Shown one piece after another: positions 36,967 through 45,386 of a stretch of DNA of 64,000 bases. A program made the translations under genes and the position numbers. The notes beneath the pieces are model-generated. The model was not told the DNA's origin and did no database searches. It saw only the letters and a list, made by a program, of their open reading frames with translations. Each line of letters begins with the position of its first letter. Within the stretch, counting starts at the first letter, position 1. This DNA comes from Rhizobium brockwellii (GTDB lineage: Bacteria > Pseudomonadota > Alphaproteobacteria > Rhizobiales > Rhizobiaceae). The stretch spans positions 248,001-312,000 of the forward strand of contig NZ_CP053440.1 of the NCBI RefSeq assembly GCF_000769405.2, read 5' to 3'.

Positions 36967-38094
36967 ATGAACCACGATACGGGCACGACGCATGCGCCGA
37001 ACGTCACAGAATTGAGGGCCCTTTACCGGGCGGCGGAAGCGCGCGCGGCCCGGCTGCGCTTCATCATCGAGGCGCGAAACCTGCTTGACACCCAAGCCTT
37101 CGAAACGGCTGCCCAGGAGGTTCTATCGCGGCTCGCCGACTTCGCGGGAGCAGCCTTTGCCGAGCTCGTTTTTCCATCCTTGCAGGGAGATCTGCCGGTG
37201 CAGCTGATGGTCGGCAAGTCGACGAGCCCGGGAAGCGACAGCATCTTGTTTACCTCGCAGGACGGCTCCGGTTTCCACCTCACGTTGATCGGTCCATCGA
37301 GAGGCCGCGCCATCGACGCCGACGATCGGCAGACATTGGAGGTAGTGGCAGGTCAACTGGCCGACGCTTACAATCTTGATCGGCAGGCGGCGGAAAATCA
37401 GGCGCTTCTCGGTGATCTGGAACGGCAGCGCAGCGAGCTCGCAGCCCTCGTCGCGCAACTGATCCAGGCGCAGGAGCAGGAGCGGCAGCGAGTAGCGCTC
37501 GATCTTCACGACGGCTCGGCGCAGCTGGCAGCAGGTCTCAGCTATCGCCTGCAGAACCTAGCGGCCCGCATCGGCGAGGCGCATGTCCTGAAGCCCGAGA
37601 TCGACCAGCTCGCCGCACTCGCGCGCCATTCCGTTGCGGATCTCAGGGGGGCGATCGCCGATCTTCGCCCGCCCGAGCTCGATGATCTCGGCGTCGCCGC
37701 GGCTCTGCGCACGCGTCTCGATGCAATCGACGATCTCGAGGTGATCGCCGATCTCGATGCCGCCGCCGATCGCTGGCCGGCATCGACGGGGATCATTTTC
37801 TATCGCGTCGCGCAGGAAGCGATCACCAATGTGATTAAGCACGCCGAGGCGAGCCGCTTGGTCGTGCGCCTCTTCGAGGACGGTAAGGGCGAAGCGCATC
37901 TCGAAGTGATCGATGATGGCAAAGGCATCGGCGAGTTGCGCCATGCCCAGATGCGGGGCGGGCAACTCGGCATCGTCGGCATGCGGGAACGGCTGGCGCT
38001 GCTCGGCGGCCGGATCGAGATCGAGGCCGGGTCTTCGGGCGGCACGCATGTCCGCGCCGCCGCCCCTCTTCAGCAGGAGACGACATCAGAATGA
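36967..38094 (+). CDS. Sensor histidine kinase, NarL-type (HisKA_3), soluble with GAF-like sensor
   Basis: A 375-residue kinase without membrane segments. Residues about 40-150 look like a GAF-type sensory domain. A coiled coil (about 150-175) leads to the HisKA_3 phosphoacceptor His181 (QRVALDLHDGSAQLAAG), and the ATPase domain has FYRVAQEAITNVIKHAEA, DDGKGIG and GIVGMRERLALLGG. It senses a cytoplasmic signal and should phosphorylate the NarL-type regulator encoded next, whose start overlaps its stop by 4 bp. It is first gene of a four-gene signalling cluster. Confidence 0.92.
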   Translation: MNHDTGTTHAPNVTELRALYRAAEARAARLRFIIEARNLLDTQAFETAAQEVLSRLADFAGAAFAELVFPSLQGDLPVQLMVGKSTSPGSDSILFTSQDGSGFHLTLIGPSRGRAIDADDRQTLEVVAGQLADAYNLDRQAAENQALLGDLERQRSELAALVAQLIQAQEQERQRVALDLHDGSAQLAAGLSYRLQNLAARIGEAHVLKPEIDQLAALARHSVADLRGAIADLRPPELDDLGVAAALRTRLDAIDDLEVIADLDAAADRWPASTGIIFYRVAQEAITNVIKHAEASRLVVRLFEDGKGEAHLEVIDDGKGIGELRHAQMRGGQLGIVGMRERLALLGGRIEIEAGSSGGTHVRAAAPLQQETTSE

Positions 38095-38753
38095 CGGCAT
38101 CGATCCTTGTCGCCGACGATCATGACATCGCCCGTGCCGGTCTTATCGCCATGATCGGCGGCGAAGACGATTTTCATATTGCCTGGGACGTGCGCGACGG
38201 CGTCGAAGCGGTGGAGGCCTGTACGCAGCACAAGCCGGATCTTGCTCTCCTCGACATCCGCATGCCGCGCATGGACGGCCTCGCCGCGACGAGGGAGATC
38301 CGGCGCGTGTCGCCGGGGACACGCGTCATGATCATCACCATGCATGACAGCCTCGACTACCTGGAAGCGGCGATCGAAGCAGGCGCTACGGGCTACCTGC
38401 TCAAGGATGCCAGCCGGGAAGACATTCTCCGCACGATCCGGCGCGTCCTTCAGGGTGACGCCTTCTTCGACGGTCCGCTCGTTGCCAGGCTGTTGCGCCG
38501 CGCGGCCACCAAGCCGCAAACCAACAGCAGCGCTCTGGAGACGCTGACCATCCGGGAGCGCGAAGTCCTGTCGAAGGTGGCCGAGGGCCTGACGAACAAG
38601 GAGATCGGCCGGGCCTTGAAAATCTCACCTGGTACCGTGAAGATCCATGTCGAGCGGATCATCGGCAAGCTCGGCGCTGGCGACCGGACGCAAGCCGCCG
38701 TCATGGCTGTGCGTGGCGGGTTCGTGTCAACATCCAGGGAAGAACAGCAATGA
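38091..38753 (+). CDS. Response regulator, NarL/FixJ family
   Basis: A DNA-binding response regulator of 220 residues. The receiver domain has the acidic pair in SILVADDHDIARAG and phosphoacceptor Asp55 (LALLDIRMPRMDG). The C-terminal LuxR-type helix-turn-helix is clear (LTIREREVLSKVAEGLTNKE, then IGRALKISPGTVKIHVERI). Coupled by 4-bp overlaps to the kinase upstream and the hybrid-type kinase downstream. Its target genes are not evident; the operon itself or the divergent NTF2-like gene are candidates. Confidence 0.94.
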   Translation: MTASILVADDHDIARAGLIAMIGGEDDFHIAWDVRDGVEAVEACTQHKPDLALLDIRMPRMDGLAATREIRRVSPGTRVMIITMHDSLDYLEAAIEAGATGYLLKDASREDILRTIRRVLQGDAFFDGPLVARLLRRAATKPQTNSSALETLTIREREVLSKVAEGLTNKEIGRALKISPGTVKIHVERIIGKLGAGDRTQAAVMAVRGGFVSTSREEQQ

Positions 38754-40708
38754 CCGCGACGACGCGCCGGCAGGCGCTACGCTTCGCCGACCTTCCGCTG
38801 AGGGCAAAGGGTATCGTCATCATCACTGTGCCGCTGGCGCTGCTGCTTGCGGCTCTCGCTTCCGTCTTCGTGGCCGACCGGCAAAGCCGGATTGCCGAGG
38901 ATCAGGTGCGGGTCACGCTCGAGATCCAGTCGGGTATTCAAGAGATCCATGCCTCGATCGCCGAAGCGGCCACCGCGATGCGGGGTTATCTCTTGACCGG
39001 AAGAGCCGATTTTCTTGATCCCTTCAACCGAGCCGAGGACAGATTGCCTGTCGTGCTCGACGAGGTCGGCCGGCGATTGCGGGATGAAGAGCAGAAGAGC
39101 CGCTTCGAACGCATCCGCAGCCTGGTCGTCGCGAAAGTCGATCGTCTCCAACTCCTGAAACAGGCCGACATCCTGCGCGCCGGCGGACGCGAGGACCTTG
39201 CGGCCAAGCTCATCGAGGGCAAGCAGGTCCTCGATGTGCTGAGACAGGAAATCGACGCGATGAGCCGGCGGGAGGCGGATCTGCTTCACGCGAGGACCGA
39301 GGCCGCGGACCGGGTTCGCACTCTGTCGCGAAGCCTGATGATCGCAGCCGGCTTTCTTGGTTTTGCCGGCGCGCTCGTCGCCGTCTTCCTGTTTTCGGCA
39401 AGCATCGTGCGCCGTGTGCATGCGCTGAAAGCTGAGGCGCATCGGCTGTCGCAAGGCGAGGTCGTGACGGTGGCGGATCCCTTCCGCGATGAACTCGGCA
39501 GTCTCGGACAGGCGCTCGAAGATGCGAGCGTCCTTCTGAAAAAACGCGAGGCGGACCTGACCGAGAGCGAGGAGCGCTTTCGGCAACTGGTCGAAGGCGT
39601 CAGCGACTACGGCATCTTCGGGCTCGATACGTCAGGACGGGTGATAAGCTGGAATGAAGGCGCCGAGCGGATCACCGGTTATGGCGCCGAGGAAATCGTC
39701 GGGCAGCATTTTTCCCGCTTCTATCCCACGGAAACCAGGGACACCTTTCCGGCAGAAGAGCTTGCCGAAGCAGCCCTTCGCGGACGCACCGAAGCGGAAG
39801 GCTGGCGCGTTCGCAAGGACGGGTCGAAATTCTGGTCGCACGTCGTCGTGACCGCACTCCATGACGAGACGGGCCGGTTGCGCGGCTTTTCCAAGATCAC
39901 GCGCGATATTACCGAGCGCAAGCAAATCGAAGAGGCCCTGCTTGGCGCCCGTGAGGATGCGATCCGCGCGAGCAACGCCAAGAGCGAATTTCTGTCGCGC
40001 ATGAGCCACGAACTGCGCACGCCGCTGAATTCCGTGCTCGGTTTCGCGCAGCTTCTGGAAATGGACGTCACCGATACCGAGTCCAGGGAGAGTGTCGCGC
40101 AGATATTGAGGGCCGGCCGGCATTTGCTCAGCCTCATCGACGAAGTTCTCGACATGGCGAGGATCGAGGCCGGGCACATGGATCTCGCTGTCGAAGCACA
40201 GCCCGTCGCCGAGGTGATCGATGAAGCCGTGTCGCTTGCAAGACCGCTCTGCGGTAAGCAGCAGATCACGATCGAGGTCGTCGGGCCGGTCGAGCCGGAT
40301 CTTTCGGTGCTCGCCGACCGGCGGCGTCTGCTGCAGGTGTTCCTCAACCTCCTCTCCAATGCGGTGAAATACAATCGCCCCCAGGGAAGCGTAACCGTCA
40401 GCCACCGCGCGATGGATGGCGGCCGTATCCGCATCGAGGTCAGCGATACCGGTCCCGGCATTCCGGCCGAACGCGTCTCCCGGCTTTTCACCCCGTTCGA
40501 TCGGTTGGGAGCGGAACGGATCAGCCGGGATGGAACCGGTCTCGGGCTCGCGCTGTCGAAACATCTGACAGACGCCATGGGCGGAACGCTCGGCTTCAGC
40601 AACCGGGAAGGCGGCGCCACTTTCCACGTCGATCTGCCGCGCGCGCCTGCAGCGGTAGAGGCAAGACCGGTTGCGATGGGAAGCCCGCCGTCAAAGCATC
40701 ACCTTTGA
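38750..40708 (+). CDS. Membrane sensor histidine kinase with CHASE3, HAMP and PAS domains
   Basis: A 652-residue kinase. An N-terminal membrane segment (GIVIITVPLALLLAALASVF), a CHASE3 periplasmic sensor (GIQEIHASIAEAATAMRGYL), and a second membrane span (about residues 195-220) lead into HAMP, then a PAS domain (about 275-395, FGLDTSGRVISWNEGAERIT). The HisKA phosphoacceptor is His420 (SRMSHELRTPLNSVLG), and the ATPase domain has NLLSNAVKYN, DTGPGIP and GTGLGLALSKHL. It overlaps the upstream response regulator by 4 bp. No receiver is fused; the separate regulator gene 55 bp downstream could serve as its partner. Confidence 0.94.
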   Translation: MTATTRRQALRFADLPLRAKGIVIITVPLALLLAALASVFVADRQSRIAEDQVRVTLEIQSGIQEIHASIAEAATAMRGYLLTGRADFLDPFNRAEDRLPVVLDEVGRRLRDEEQKSRFERIRSLVVAKVDRLQLLKQADILRAGGREDLAAKLIEGKQVLDVLRQEIDAMSRREADLLHARTEAADRVRTLSRSLMIAAGFLGFAGALVAVFLFSASIVRRVHALKAEAHRLSQGEVVTVADPFRDELGSLGQALEDASVLLKKREADLTESEERFRQLVEGVSDYGIFGLDTSGRVISWNEGAERITGYGAEEIVGQHFSRFYPTETRDTFPAEELAEAALRGRTEAEGWRVRKDGSKFWSHVVVTALHDETGRLRGFSKITRDITERKQIEEALLGAREDAIRASNAKSEFLSRMSHELRTPLNSVLGFAQLLEMDVTDTESRESVAQILRAGRHLLSLIDEVLDMARIEAGHMDLAVEAQPVAEVIDEAVSLARPLCGKQQITIEVVGPVEPDLSVLADRRRLLQVFLNLLSNAVKYNRPQGSVTVSHRAMDGGRIRIEVSDTGPGIPAERVSRLFTPFDRLGAERISRDGTGLGLALSKHLTDAMGGTLGFSNREGGATFHVDLPRAPAAVEARPVAMGSPPSKHHL

Positions 40709-40763
40709 TTTGGCCGCGCCGCTTGATATCAGTTCGGCATCGCTTCAACGAAATATTGGGTCC

Positions 40764-41231
40764 ATGACAGATTCCACCGATATCGTGCGCCGATCGACGA
40801 TCCTGATCGTCGACGACGAGCCCGCCAATGTCTCGCTGCTGGAGCGTATCCTCAAGCGCGAAGGCTTTACGGCGCTGATCAGTACCACCGAGCCCCGCGA
40901 GGCCTTGCGGCTCTTTCGCGAACATCCTGTCGATCTCGTTCTCCTCGACCTGATGATGCCCGATCTCGATGGCTTCGCTCTTCTGGAGACCTTTGCGAGG
41001 CTCATTCCCGAAAACAGCTATCTGCCGATCCTGGTTCTAACCGCGGATGCGACATTGCCGACGCGCCGGCGGGCGCTTTCTCTCGGCGCGAAGGATTTTC
41101 TGACGAAGCCGTTCGATGCGATCGAGGCCATCCTGCGCATCTTCAACCTTCTCGAAACCCGTATTCTGACCCTGGAGCTTGCCAAACACGGGCTGGCAAC
41201 GCCGAAATCGGAGCGTCCCCGGATTGATTGA
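40764..41231 (+). CDS. Single-domain response regulator
   Basis: A 155-residue receiver without output domain. It has the acidic pocket Asp17-Asp18 (ILIVDDEPANVSLLER), phosphoacceptor Asp62 (DLVLLDLMMPDLDG) and the conserved Lys in KDFLTKPFD. A short C-terminal tail (about residues 130-155) has no known domain. It likely works as a phosphate shuttle or sink, or binds a protein target. ATG 40764 has weak upstream signals; the longer frame to 40671 overlaps the kinase gene and is less likely. Confidence 0.88.
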   Translation: MTDSTDIVRRSTILIVDDEPANVSLLERILKREGFTALISTTEPREALRLFREHPVDLVLLDLMMPDLDGFALLETFARLIPENSYLPILVLTADATLPTRRRALSLGAKDFLTKPFDAIEAILRIFNLLETRILTLELAKHGLATPKSERPRID

Positions 41232-41361
41232 TGCGTATCGATTATGGCACCCGCCATCTTGGCGTTTGGGCGTTGGGCCATCGGCAAATGTTGACCGAGC
41301 AATGCGGCGGAAATCGGCAGCAACGAGAGAGACGGCTGAACCAGGCGCGCAACGCCGATAA

Positions 41362-41387
41362 TGGGGCCAACTGGGAAGCCGGCCCCA
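41362..41387. terminator. Small hairpin between convergent genes
   Basis: TGGGGCC and GGCCCCA form a 7-bp stem around a 12-nt loop between the response regulator (+) and the SnoaL-like gene (-). No T-run, hence low confidence. Confidence 0.35.
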
Positions 41388-41393
41388 CCCAAC

Positions 41394-41861
41394 TCAGAAC
41401 ATGGTGTTCTTGTTTGCCGCCTCTTTCGGAACGGCCTGGATCACGTCCCAGTGCTCGACGATCTTGCCGTCCTCGACGCGGAAAATATCGACGATCGCCT
41501 GGCCAAGATCGCCTGCGCCGTTGGTCGCGTGCACATGCAACCAGACCAGATCGCCATCGGCGGCGCTGCGGACGATCTCGGCCTTCGATTGGGCATTGTC
41601 CTTGAAGAAGCCGGTGAAGAAGGAAATCAAAGGCTTCTTTCCGTCGGGAACTTGAGGATTGTGCTGCCGGTAGTCGTCGGCGACGACGGCGGCAGCCTCG
41701 ATATCGTGCTTGTTGAAGAACCGGTCGTAGAACTCCACCACCAGCTTCCGGTTGGCTTCCTCGACCTTCAAATCCCGCGAGGCCGTTTCAGCAAAAGCGC
41801 CGGCCGGCGCGGCGACGCCTGCCAAAATGACGAGTGCGAAAAGCGATTTCCCGAATGTCAT
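41394..41861 (-). CDS. Secreted SnoaL/NTF2-like protein
   Basis: An exported protein of 155 residues. The signal peptide (MTFGKSLFALVILAGVAAPA) probably ends at AFA before Glu. The NTF2/SnoaL-like fold is indicated by RKLVVEFYDRFFNKHDIEAA, YRQHNPQVPDG and VDIFRVEDGKIVEHWDV, typical of 'ester cyclase'-like proteins of unknown function. It diverges from an HxlR regulator, with a palindrome between them, so it is probably a target of that regulator. The enzymatic role, if any, is unknown. Confidence 0.85.
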   Translation of the reverse strand: MTFGKSLFALVILAGVAAPAGAFAETASRDLKVEEANRKLVVEFYDRFFNKHDIEAAAVVADDYRQHNPQVPDGKKPLISFFTGFFKDNAQSKAEIVRSAADGDLVWLHVHATNGAGDLGQAIVDIFRVEDGKIVEHWDVIQAVPKEAANKNTMF

Positions 41862-41892
41862 GCATCAAGCTCCTTGGTATGGATTCGCGATC

Positions 41893-41911
41893 TAGTCTAG
41901 AAAGCAGACTA
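41893..41911. promoter_or_regulatory. Inverted repeat between the SnoaL-like and HxlR genes
   Basis: TAGTCT and AGACTA form a perfect 6-bp inverted repeat separated by 7 bp, in the divergent promoter region. HxlR dimers bind short inverted repeats of this kind, so it is a likely operator (inference). Confidence 0.5.
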
Positions 41912-41998
41912 TGAGAGTTGGTCTATGAAACCTCGACATGCCGAGCAAGAAGGCACGTTTTAGTGGCGAGGTCAGCCGACGATGACCGAGGATGGAGC

Positions 41999-42370
41999 AT
42001 GCCCAAGGAAACGGACGAGCCGAAACAACAACCCGGGACGGGATGCCCGATCAGAGGCGTGCTCGATCGTATTGGCGATCAATGGAGTCTGCTCATCCTT
42101 GAGGCACTGGAAGACGGAAAGAAACGCTTCAACGAGCTGATGCGTGAGATCGGGGACATATCGAAACAGATGCTCTCCAAGACGTTGAGGCATCTGGAGC
42201 AGGACGGCTTCGTGCGGCGCACCGTCTATCCGCAGGTTCCGCCTCGCGTGGAATATGAGCTGACGGAACTGGGCCAATCCTTCCTTATTCCCATGAAAAC
42301 CCTGATCGGATGGGCCGAGCAGAACCACCCGGCAATCATTAGCGTGCGGCAACGAAACGAAAACGCCTAG
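41999..42370 (+). CDS. HxlR family transcriptional regulator
   Basis: A small winged-helix regulator of 123 residues. The conserved opening [19 protein letters not shown] has the Cys16 used for redox or electrophile sensing in some members. The recognition region [20 protein letters not shown] and wing ([20 protein letters not shown]) follow. ATG 41999 has GAGG upstream. It diverges from the SnoaL-like gene and converges with an MDR reductase. HxlR proteins often respond to aldehydes, quinones or related stress and regulate a neighbouring gene. Confidence 0.9.
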   Translation: MPKETDEPKQQPGTGCPIRGVLDRIGDQWSLLILEALEDGKKRFNELMREIGDISKQMLSKTLRHLEQDGFVRRTVYPQVPPRVEYELTELGQSFLIPMKTLIGWAEQNHPAIISVRQRNENA

Positions 42371-42382
42371 TGACCGCGTTCG

Positions 42383-43357
42383 TCAGGCGAGCAGAACCTT
42401 GCCGCCCGTTCGGAACGGAAGCGCGGACTGCAGGGCTTGCCGGACACTTTCCAAAGGCAACACCTCCCGGATCTCGGTCTCAATGACCTTCGAAGCGATC
42501 TGCGCCGCGACCTTGGAATAGGCATGCTGCACGTCGTCCATAGCTTGCGAATGAACCCATTCCCGGAGGTGAAAATAGGAAAAGGAAATATCGGTATGGG
42601 ACGCCCAGAATGAATTCGGGATGCTCTGCCCCGAGAGCAGGCCGTAATGTACGAAGCGTCCGCCCGGCCGCAGCGCACCGGCGAGGGTCGCGGCGCGCGC
42701 ACCTCCGACACAATCGAGCACCGCGTCGAGCCCATGCCGGCCGGCGAGCCCGGCAACCAGATCGCTTTCGCTTTCTTCCCTATCGATGATAACAGCCTCG
42801 ACGCCGCCGCGCAGGCGCTCAAGTGATCCTTCGCTGCGAACGATCGCCACCGGCTCCACGCCCGCGGCATTGGCGAGGCCGATCAATATCGATCCGATCG
42901 AAGAGGCGGCGGCATTGATGGCGATACGCATGCCCGGCCTCAGCCCGATCTTGGCATGCAGCATCAACCAGGCCGTCATCGGATTGACGTAGCTCGTCGC
43001 AGCCTCGAAGTCGGTGAGCTCGCCAGGAACACGAAGGCACCAGCCGGGATCGGTATCCTTGAATTCCTGCCAGCCGCCGGCATTGCGAACCGGCAGCACG
43101 CGTGCCCCGGGGGAAAGCCCATGAACCTCTTCACCGCACTGTTCGACCACTCCGAACGCTTCGAAGCCGGGAATGAAGGGCAATGTCGTGCGTCCGCTAT
43201 AGGCTCCTGATATGGTGATGATATCGGACGGATTGATCGCCCGCGCCAGCAGACGCACCCTCACCTGGTCGCGCCGCAGCGGCGGCAGCGCAGCCTGCTC
43301 GAGTTCGACGACATCCTGAGCCGGGCCGAATTTTCGCACGACCGCCTGATATTGCAT
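42383..43357 (-). CDS. MDR family oxidoreductase (zinc-type alcohol dehydrogenase-like, quinone/enoyl reductase group)
   Basis: An NADPH-dependent medium-chain reductase of 324 residues. The GroES-like N-terminal domain (VRVLARAINPSDIITISGAY) and the nucleotide-binding region (INAAASSIGSILIGLANAAG) resemble the enoyl-thioester reductase (MECR/ETR) group. The zinc-ligand cysteines of true alcohol dehydrogenases are missing. ATG 43357 has GGGGGA upstream. It diverges by only 53 bp from a thioesterase, acyl-CoA ligase and thiolase cluster, so a role in reducing an unsaturated acyl thioester or ketone in that pathway is plausible. Confidence 0.87.
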   Translation of the reverse strand: MQYQAVVRKFGPAQDVVELEQAALPPLRRDQVRVRLLARAINPSDIITISGAYSGRTTLPFIPGFEAFGVVEQCGEEVHGLSPGARVLPVRNAGGWQEFKDTDPGWCLRVPGELTDFEAATSYVNPMTAWLMLHAKIGLRPGMRIAINAAASSIGSILIGLANAAGVEPVAIVRSEGSLERLRGGVEAVIIDREESESDLVAGLAGRHGLDAVLDCVGGARAATLAGALRPGGRFVHYGLLSGQSIPNSFWASHTDISFSYFHLREWVHSQAMDDVQHAYSKVAAQIASKVIETEIREVLPLESVRQALQSALPFRTGGKVLLA

Positions 43358-43373
43358 TGCATCCCCCACACAC

Positions 43374-43391
43374 TGCGGTTAGACCACCGCA
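43374..43391. promoter_or_regulatory. Inverted repeat in the short divergent region
   Basis: TGCGGT and ACCGCA form a perfect 6-bp inverted repeat with a 6-bp spacer in the only 53 bp between the divergent reductase and thioesterase genes. A regulator bound here would control both. It differs from the HxlR-site candidate at 41893. Confidence 0.4.
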
Positions 43392-43410
43392 TCGAATTTT
43401 CGGTGATCGA

Positions 43411-43827
43411 ATGAGCGTTGACGACAAGCCTTTAGCATCGTTCCGAGTCTCGATGCGAGACATCGACATCTATGGTCATGTCCACAACTCCCGTTATCTC
43501 GATTATTGCGAGGATGCGGTCGTCGAGTTCCTGCGGCAACGGCAAATTCTCAGCCATTTCCGTCACACCTCCTCCGGCGTCGCCTATCACGTGAAGAAGG
43601 CGGAGATCACCTTTCACAGCCCGATCGACCTTGACGATGTCGTCGAGGCAAAGGTGGACGTGGAGAAAATAGGGCGCACGAGCCTGTCCTTTGCCATAGA
43701 ACTCTTTCGCCAGCGCGATGGCGCTCATTGCGCATCTGCGCATTTCGTCTGGGTCTGCGTCGGCCTCTCCGACAGCCGCCCGACGCCGATTCCCGAAGCG
43801 ACGAGAGCCGCTCTGTCTCCCGGCTGA
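43411..43827 (+). CDS. Acyl-CoA thioesterase, 4HBT hot-dog family
   Basis: A 138-residue single hot-dog-fold thioesterase. The active-site Asp lies in SMRDIDIYGHVHNSRYLDYC, followed by HVKKAEITFHSPIDLDDVV, as in 4-hydroxybenzoyl-CoA thioesterase-like and YbgC-like enzymes. It hydrolyses an acyl-CoA or acyl-ACP thioester in the cytoplasm. It is first in a run with the acyl-CoA ligase (30 bp on) and thiolase. An in-frame extension upstream to 43357 overlaps the reductase start and lacks a ribosome-binding site. Confidence 0.88.
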   Translation: MSVDDKPLASFRVSMRDIDIYGHVHNSRYLDYCEDAVVEFLRQRQILSHFRHTSSGVAYHVKKAEITFHSPIDLDDVVEAKVDVEKIGRTSLSFAIELFRQRDGAHCASAHFVWVCVGLSDSRPTPIPEATRAALSPG

Positions 43828-43856
43828 TTGCCGATCGTTCAAACCAACGGGTGTCC

Positions 43857-45386
43857 ATGCCGTTCCATGCGCAGCTTCTTCGACATGCAACGGAGACACC
43901 GAACAAGCCGGCGCTGGTGATCGATGGGCACTCGCTCAGCTATGGCGAGCTCTATATGCGCGCCAAGGCAATTTATCGGTTTCTCCAAGATCTCCCTCGC
44001 TCGAACCGCCGCACGTTCGATCTGCCCGGTGTGGAGACGCTTGCCGCTCTCAGCCTTGGCAACCATATCGGCTTTGCCGAGTATTTTGCGGCGGCCACCG
44101 CTTTCCCGAATGCCTGCGCGGTCATCGACCCGATGATGCCGGCGGAAAGGATCGAACGCATCATCGATCGCCTGGCGCCTGACGTTCTGATCGTCGACGA
44201 CGATGCCGGGCCGAGCGCTGAAATTGCCCGAAGGCTAGGAATTCCCGTCGTCGCTGCAGGAGCGGAGGCTTTCGACCTTGCCGCAGCGGGAAAGGAAGCC
44301 GACCTGCCGCTCGATGCCGACAAGATCTTTCTGATCGGCTTCACGTCGGGGACCACCGCCGAGCCGAAAGCCTATTATCGCTCGCGCGAACAATGGCGCC
44401 GCAGCCTCGATCGCGGACGCGTCGTTTTTGAACTCGAAGACGCGCCGTCGACAATGTGCCCGGGAGCCCTCGCGCATGGCCTGGCGCTTTATGCATTGGT
44501 CGAAGCTCTTGATGCTGGGGCAACCTTCCATTCAGTCCGGAAATGGGATCCCGTCGCGGCCGCACGCACGCTTTCCTCCTGGCACGTCGAGCGGCTGGTC
44601 GCCGTGCCCACCCATATAGCCGGAATTGCAAGGGCGTGGGCGGGCGAACCCGCTTTGACCCCCTTGCGCGACGTCCTGACCGCCGGCGCAAAGCTTGACA
44701 GGAACGGGGTCGAATCCACGCGTCGCCTGTTTCCGATGGCCCGTATCCGGGAATATTACGGCGCATCCGAACTGGGCTTCATGACGGTCTCGACCCTTGT
44801 CGGCGGCGAGATCGATTTTCCGATCGACCGGGTGGGGCAAGCCTATCCCGGCGTGGAAATCTCCATTCGCGATCCGGATGAAGACGACGTCGGGACCGAT
44901 GTGCCGGGAACCATATTCGTCAGCAGCGACCTGATCGCGGATGGATATCTCTGGGGCGACGACGGTCAGGCGTTCCGGGTCACAGAAGCCGGAGCGACGG
45001 TCGGAGATCTCGGCGAACTCGATGCCGATGGCATGCTGCGGGTGATCGGCAGGGCGGGCGGCATGATGATCACGGGTGGCAACAACGTTTATCCCGCCGA
45101 AGTCGAGAGCGCGCTGAAAGCCTGCCCCGGCGTTGAGGATGCCGTTGTCTTCGGGCTGCCGGACGCCTATTTCGGCCAGCGGATCGTCGCCGTCGTCTCG
45201 GGAGAGACGATGGACCCGAAAATACTGGCCGATCATTGCGCGCAGATGCTCGGGAAGTACAAGATCCCCAAGCAATTCTACCATATAAGGTCCTGGCCGA
45301 TGACGAGCAGCGGCAAGATTTCAAGGGGGCAAGTGGAGCAGGCCGTGGTTTCTGGAGACGATCTTGTCCTACGCTTATCAGCCTGA
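43857..45386 (+). CDS. AMP-forming acyl-CoA ligase (ANL superfamily)
   Basis: An adenylate-forming enzyme of 509 residues that activates a carboxylic acid with ATP and links it to CoA (or a carrier). The phosphate loop is LIGFTSGTTAEPKAYYRS, the A5 motif is REYYGASELGFMT, the hinge is GELDADGMLRVIGRAGGMM, and the catalytic Lys near the end is SSGKISRG. The acid substrate is not predictable; the short N-terminal part and weak resemblance to MenE/DltA-sized enzymes suggest a small or medium acid. The start may be ATG 43857 or a GTG 6 bp earlier. It overlaps the thiolase gene by 23 bp. Confidence 0.9.
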   Translation: MPFHAQLLRHATETPNKPALVIDGHSLSYGELYMRAKAIYRFLQDLPRSNRRTFDLPGVETLAALSLGNHIGFAEYFAAATAFPNACAVIDPMMPAERIERIIDRLAPDVLIVDDDAGPSAEIARRLGIPVVAAGAEAFDLAAAGKEADLPLDADKIFLIGFTSGTTAEPKAYYRSREQWRRSLDRGRVVFELEDAPSTMCPGALAHGLALYALVEALDAGATFHSVRKWDPVAAARTLSSWHVERLVAVPTHIAGIARAWAGEPALTPLRDVLTAGAKLDRNGVESTRRLFPMARIREYYGASELGFMTVSTLVGGEIDFPIDRVGQAYPGVEISIRDPDEDDVGTDVPGTIFVSSDLIADGYLWGDDGQAFRVTEAGATVGDLGELDADGMLRVIGRAGGMMITGGNNVYPAEVESALKACPGVEDAVVFGLPDAYFGQRIVAVVSGETMDPKILADHCAQMLGKYKIPKQFYHIRSWPMTSSGKISRGQVEQAVVSGDDLVLRLSA

